From Amblyornis subalaris (lineage: Eukaryota > Chordata > Aves > Passeriformes > Ptilonorhynchidae), in assembly GCA_018881555.1 (NCBI GenBank), contig JACAXG010000002.1, positions 23,895,786 through 23,959,785 on the forward strand: a stretch of 64,000 nucleotides of DNA. Direction: 5' to 3'. The position numbers were made by a program, and so were the translations under genes. Below the pieces are notes generated by a model. It was not told where the DNA came from. It saw only the letters and a list, made by a program, of their open reading frames with translations, and ran no database searches. Positions 63,400 through 64,000 of the stretch are shown piece by piece; position 1 is the first letter of the stretch, and every line of letters starts with the position of its first letter.

Positions 63400-63700
63400 A
63401 AAAACATGTTGACTCTGTCTTAACTGCATCCAGTTTGCCAGCAGAAGAACATTTGCCCTGCATCTGGCCATCCCTGATGACACGTCAGACCCCAGAAAGG
63501 ACCCTAGGACCCTTCTCAGGCTAGGAAGGAGCCTGGACAAGGTAACCTCCAGGTGTGGAATGACAGCATCTGGGGATGTTTCTCAGAACGTGGGGAGGCA
63601 ACCATGGCCACATGCAGATTTGGGTGTGCAGCAACCTCTATAAAAAGTCAGCTCCAGTGCACAAGGTTTGTCCAGTATTGGTGCCTGAAAGAAATGGGGC
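63400..63700 (+). other. TATA-containing, possibly LTR-like stretch
   Basis: GC-richer sequence leads to a good TATA box (CTATAAAAAG, 63638-63647), and about 30 bp later comes ATTGGTGCCTGAAAG (63676-63690), which loosely resembles a retroviral primer-binding-site start (TTGGTGCCCGAAA). If so, 63400-63675 would be the end of an LTR with internal sequence beyond it. Against this, the region between the TATA box and the putative site is too short for normal R plus U5, there is no polyadenylation signal between them, and no gag-like frame follows. It may be an ordinary promoter-like sequence or chance. Confidence 0.25.
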
Positions 63701-64000
63701 TCCATCACAGACCTGGACTCACACTTTAAGACAAAATAGGTAGATTTTTAGGGAGCAGCAGATATAGAGTCATAGACATTACTCTTGAGAATCTGTTCTC
63801 AGGTGAGTAGAGTCAATAGAGGCTTCTCCCACAGCAAACTGCATCCTACATTGCTTATCTCATGTAGGATGCTCTACTAACCTCNAAAGCAAGCCTCTGT
63901 CAACTACATACAACAAGAAAAGAATCATTGAGTTAAATTATACTGATAATTTAGTAAAAGATTGAAAATCTCAATGTTTGCATTATTCTTGGATAAGGAG
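63701..64000. other. Unassigned end of window
   Basis: No gene or element is recognised in the last 300 bases. Confidence 0.5.

Noticed and set aside
1..64000. Search for CRISPR arrays, operons, rRNA, tRNA, phage-like or toxin-antitoxin systems
   Set aside because: No regularly spaced direct repeats, no clustered co-oriented long frames and no RNA-gene signatures; the vertebrate retroelements show this is not a microbial sequence.

Overview
The window reads as a piece of a bird nuclear genome lying in non-coding DNA (intergenic or inside a very long intron). It is AT-rich. No open reading frame is long enough, or has protein-like composition, to support a cellular gene. The clade call rests on interspersed repeats: six clear CR1 LINE copies with the avian-type 3' end (tandem ATTCTRTG-like octamers) and two solo retroviral LTRs of types I recognise from bird genomes. 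I see no rRNA, tRNA, CRISPR array, operon or CpG island. Many single-base Ns, rather than long gaps, suggest masked ambiguous consensus positions.

Layout. 1-11.5 kb is unassigned AT-rich sequence with a (TATC)n tract, a pyrimidine-rich stretch (2.9-4.1 kb) and a 16-bp perfect palindrome beside a (TA)n run at 8.5 kb. 11.5-12.98 kb is a plus-strand CR1 that keeps endonuclease-domain sequence and the 3' end but has lost the reverse-transcriptase core. 15.2-16.2 kb carries a faint L2-like relic. 22.27-22.86 kb is a minus-strand solo LTR, and 26.8-27.68 kb is a plus-strand solo LTR of another family, closely followed by a short minus-strand CR1 (27.96-28.18 kb). Ancient amniote-age relics follow: a MIR-like SINE piece at 29.3 kb and an L2-like 3' end at 34.1 kb.

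40.85-41.89 kb is a minus-strand CR1 in which an N-terminal reverse-transcriptase fragment is joined directly to the ORF2 C-terminus. A 43-bp sequence occurs twice, exactly, 2.15 kb apart (46.87 and 49.02 kb). A 131-nt all-purine tract containing (GGAA)20 is at 49.9-50.03 kb. Further CR1 copies lie at 53.28, 58.13 and 58.73 kb. Two abutting perfect hairpins are at 57.66-57.71 kb, and (AT)n runs are at 62.84-62.98 kb. A promoter-like or LTR-like stretch near 63.6 kb is unresolved.

No genes here can be said to work together, and I found no convincing undescribed biological system. The points most worth a second look are the exact 43-bp duplication, the two internally deleted CR1 elements, the paired hairpins and the old L2/MIR-like relics.
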